From an uncultured Acinetobacter sp. (GTDB lineage Bacteria; Cyanobacteriota; Vampirovibrionia; Gastranaerophilales; Gastranaerophilaceae): a DNA stretch of 23,388 nucleotides. Below the pieces are notes generated by a model. That model saw only the letters and a list, made by a program, of their open reading frames with translations. It had not been told where the DNA came from and ran no database searches. The first letter of the stretch is position 1, and each line of letters starts with the position of its first letter. A program made the translations under genes and the position numbers. Of this stretch, positions 22,670 through 23,388 are shown piece by piece. The stretch is taken from positions 1 through 23,388 of the forward strand of contig CAMORE010000015.1 of NCBI GenBank assembly GCA_946623365.1. The letters run 5' to 3'.

Positions 22670-23107
22670 TTATGATTGAAGTAAACCTGTGTCCTGAGCA
22701 GCTGTTGCAGTTTGTTGTTTGTCTGCATCTTTTTCTGCTTGTAATAAGGTAACTAATGCTTCATATAGTGTTTTTTGTGTATCATATTCTGTATCTAATT
22801 CAGCAAGTTCAAGAGAATAAGCTTCATCATAGTCTGATATTTTAGCGCTTGCATAAGCTTCAGCTTCTGCTCTGCTTAGTACTTGGTCTTTATCTTTCCA
22901 AACTCTATTTCCTACTTGGCATTTTTTATCAGGGTCTTCGGCATCATCAACGGCATCCATCCATTTTTGATAATAGCTTTGTTGTTTTGACAACTTTTGA
23001 CTATTTGCTTCATACATATTTGACCAGTAGATTTGTTGATTAACATAATAGTTATAATCTGCTGTTACGCTTAATAAATTTCCTAATTGTGCTGCTACGT
23101 TTGCCAT
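22670..23107 (-). CDS. Hypothetical helical acidic protein, 145 aa
   Basis: No family recognised. No signal peptide. The whole chain reads as alpha-helix: MANVAAQLGNLLSVTADYNYYVNQQIYWSNMYEANSQK, with heptad-like hydrophobics, then KLSKQQSYYQKWMDAVDDAED, a Cys/Lys loop (PDKKCQVGNRVW), then a second pair of helices RAEAEAYASAKISDYDEAYSLELAELDTEY and LYEALVTLLQAEKDADK, and a Gln/Thr/Ala-rich tail. Rich in Tyr and Asn at the N-terminus. Such two-hairpin helical proteins are often secreted or self-assembling, as in filament or tip proteins, but this is only a shape argument. AAGAAA before the ATG is a weak ribosome site. Its start region carries promoter-like copy B (23134-23168). It is convergent with folD, seven bases apart. 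Confidence 0.75.
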   Translation of the reverse strand: MANVAAQLGNLLSVTADYNYYVNQQIYWSNMYEANSQKLSKQQSYYQKWMDAVDDAEDPDKKCQVGNRVWKDKDQVLSRAEAEAYASAKISDYDEAYSLELAELDTEYDTQKTLYEALVTLLQAEKDADKQQTATAAQDTGLLQS

Positions 23108-23133
23108 TTTCTTATACCTTGTTTTATCTTACA

Positions 23134-23168
23134 TATATATAAAGTATTTCAAAATTATCCAATTTCAC
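23134..23168 (-). promoter_or_regulatory. Promoter-like element, copy B (GTGAAATT / TATATATA)
   Basis: Minus strand: TATATATA starts at 23141 and GTGAAATT at 23168, 27 bases upstream. The box is a weaker match (6 of 8) than in the other copies, but 20 bases around ATACTTTATATATAT equal copy A. It precedes the 145-aa gene. Confidence 0.5.
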
Positions 23169-23212
23169 ACTTTAAAATATTTGTTACAAAACTTTACAAT
23201 TGATGTAAAATA

Positions 23213-23248
23213 GGCAATTTCTTTTAAGGAAAAAACTTTATATATATA
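23213..23248 (+). promoter_or_regulatory. Promoter-like element, copy D (GGCAATTT / TATATATATA)
   Basis: GGCAATTT at 23213-23220 and TATATATATA at 23239-23248, again 26 bases start to start. It points to the right, towards the candidate small RNA, and is divergent from copy B. Confidence 0.55.
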
Positions 23249-23254
23249 AGGATT

Positions 23255-23388
23255 TTATTTTAGGGATTGAGCATATAAATTTAAACAAAGCAATTTAAGC
23301 TGACTTCTAATCAATATACTACATATACATACACATACTACACTTCACACATTAAAAGTTTTTAGAGTCGATCAGACTCTTTTTTTTT
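23255..23388 (+). ncRNA. Candidate small RNA or terminated leader
   Basis: Between promoter-like copy D and an intrinsic terminator at the window end there are about 130 bases on the plus strand with no ATG or GTG start and no ribosome site. The simplest reading is a short non-coding transcript. If a gene follows beyond the window, it could instead be a transcription attenuator in its leader. The start is estimated from the TATA box, and no known RNA family is recognised. Confidence 0.45.
23364..23388 (+). terminator. Intrinsic terminator at window end
   Basis: AGAGTC (23364-23369), loop GATCA, GACTCT (23375-23380), then eight T at 23381-23388. Only the plus strand has the T-tract. Confidence 0.85.

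Noticed and set aside
1..23388. tRNA or rRNA genes
   Set aside because: No acceptor/T-loop patterns (GGTTCGAATCC-like) or conserved rRNA segments were seen on either strand.

Overview
The window is AT-rich DNA (the few GC-rich stretches are palindromic repeats) with tightly packed genes, standard stop codons, and a mix of strong AAGGAGG-type ribosome sites, TTG starts and apparently leaderless starts. Lipid-binding and OmpA/MotB-like envelope proteins, an LmeA-like protein, a GerMN lipoprotein-like protein and several hypothetical membrane proteins suggest an uncultured gut bacterium of the Gastranaerophilales/Vampirovibrionia (Melainabacteria) type. That placement is inference from gene style, not proven by a marker gene.

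Layout. (1) 1-3050, minus strand: the start of an organophosphate:phosphate antiporter gene, a translationally coupled pair of unknown membrane proteins (451/439 aa and 241 aa, the latter ending in an 11-residue repeat), and a secreted protein of unknown function. (2) 3168-4829, plus: a membrane-anchored TPR protein, which meets tail to tail, with a 4-base overlap, a 57-aa gene on the minus strand. (3) 8046-5085, minus: a four-gene cluster of a MotA/TolQ/ZorA-like channel protein, a MotB/ZorB-like OmpA protein, a SIMPL-domain protein and an Sfp-type phosphopantetheinyl transferase. Divergent from it at 8104 is a 1139-aa protein with three zinc ribbons, a degenerate class III cyclase-like region, a degenerate STAND-type ATPase and a long helical tail. 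(4) 11615-11704: a 29-aa single-pass membrane peptide behind a structured leader. (5) 11888-16165, plus: an unknown protein, two exported proteins (one LmeA/DUF2993-like), a GerMN protein, a HicB-like protein, RimI-type acetyltransferase and a BioY-type transporter, closed by a strong bidirectional terminator. (6) 16311-17857, minus: a ribbon-helix-helix regulator and a PurD-like protein that has lost most catalytic motifs. (7) 18011-18139: a MITE-like element carrying a GC-rich palindrome, just before polA. (8) polA, then a CooC-like ATPase coupled to folD; folD carries an in-frame GC-rich palindromic insertion. (9) A 145-aa helical protein on the minus strand and, divergent from it, a probable small RNA ending in an intrinsic terminator at the window edge.

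The most unusual signal is a shared two-part promoter-like motif (GTCAATTT, then TATATATA starting 26 bases later) before three unrelated protein genes and the candidate small RNA, suggesting a regulon. The second is the orphan Zorya/Mot-like stator pair with its SIMPL and phosphopantetheinyl transferase partners, opposite a degenerate cyclase/ATPase signalling-type protein.
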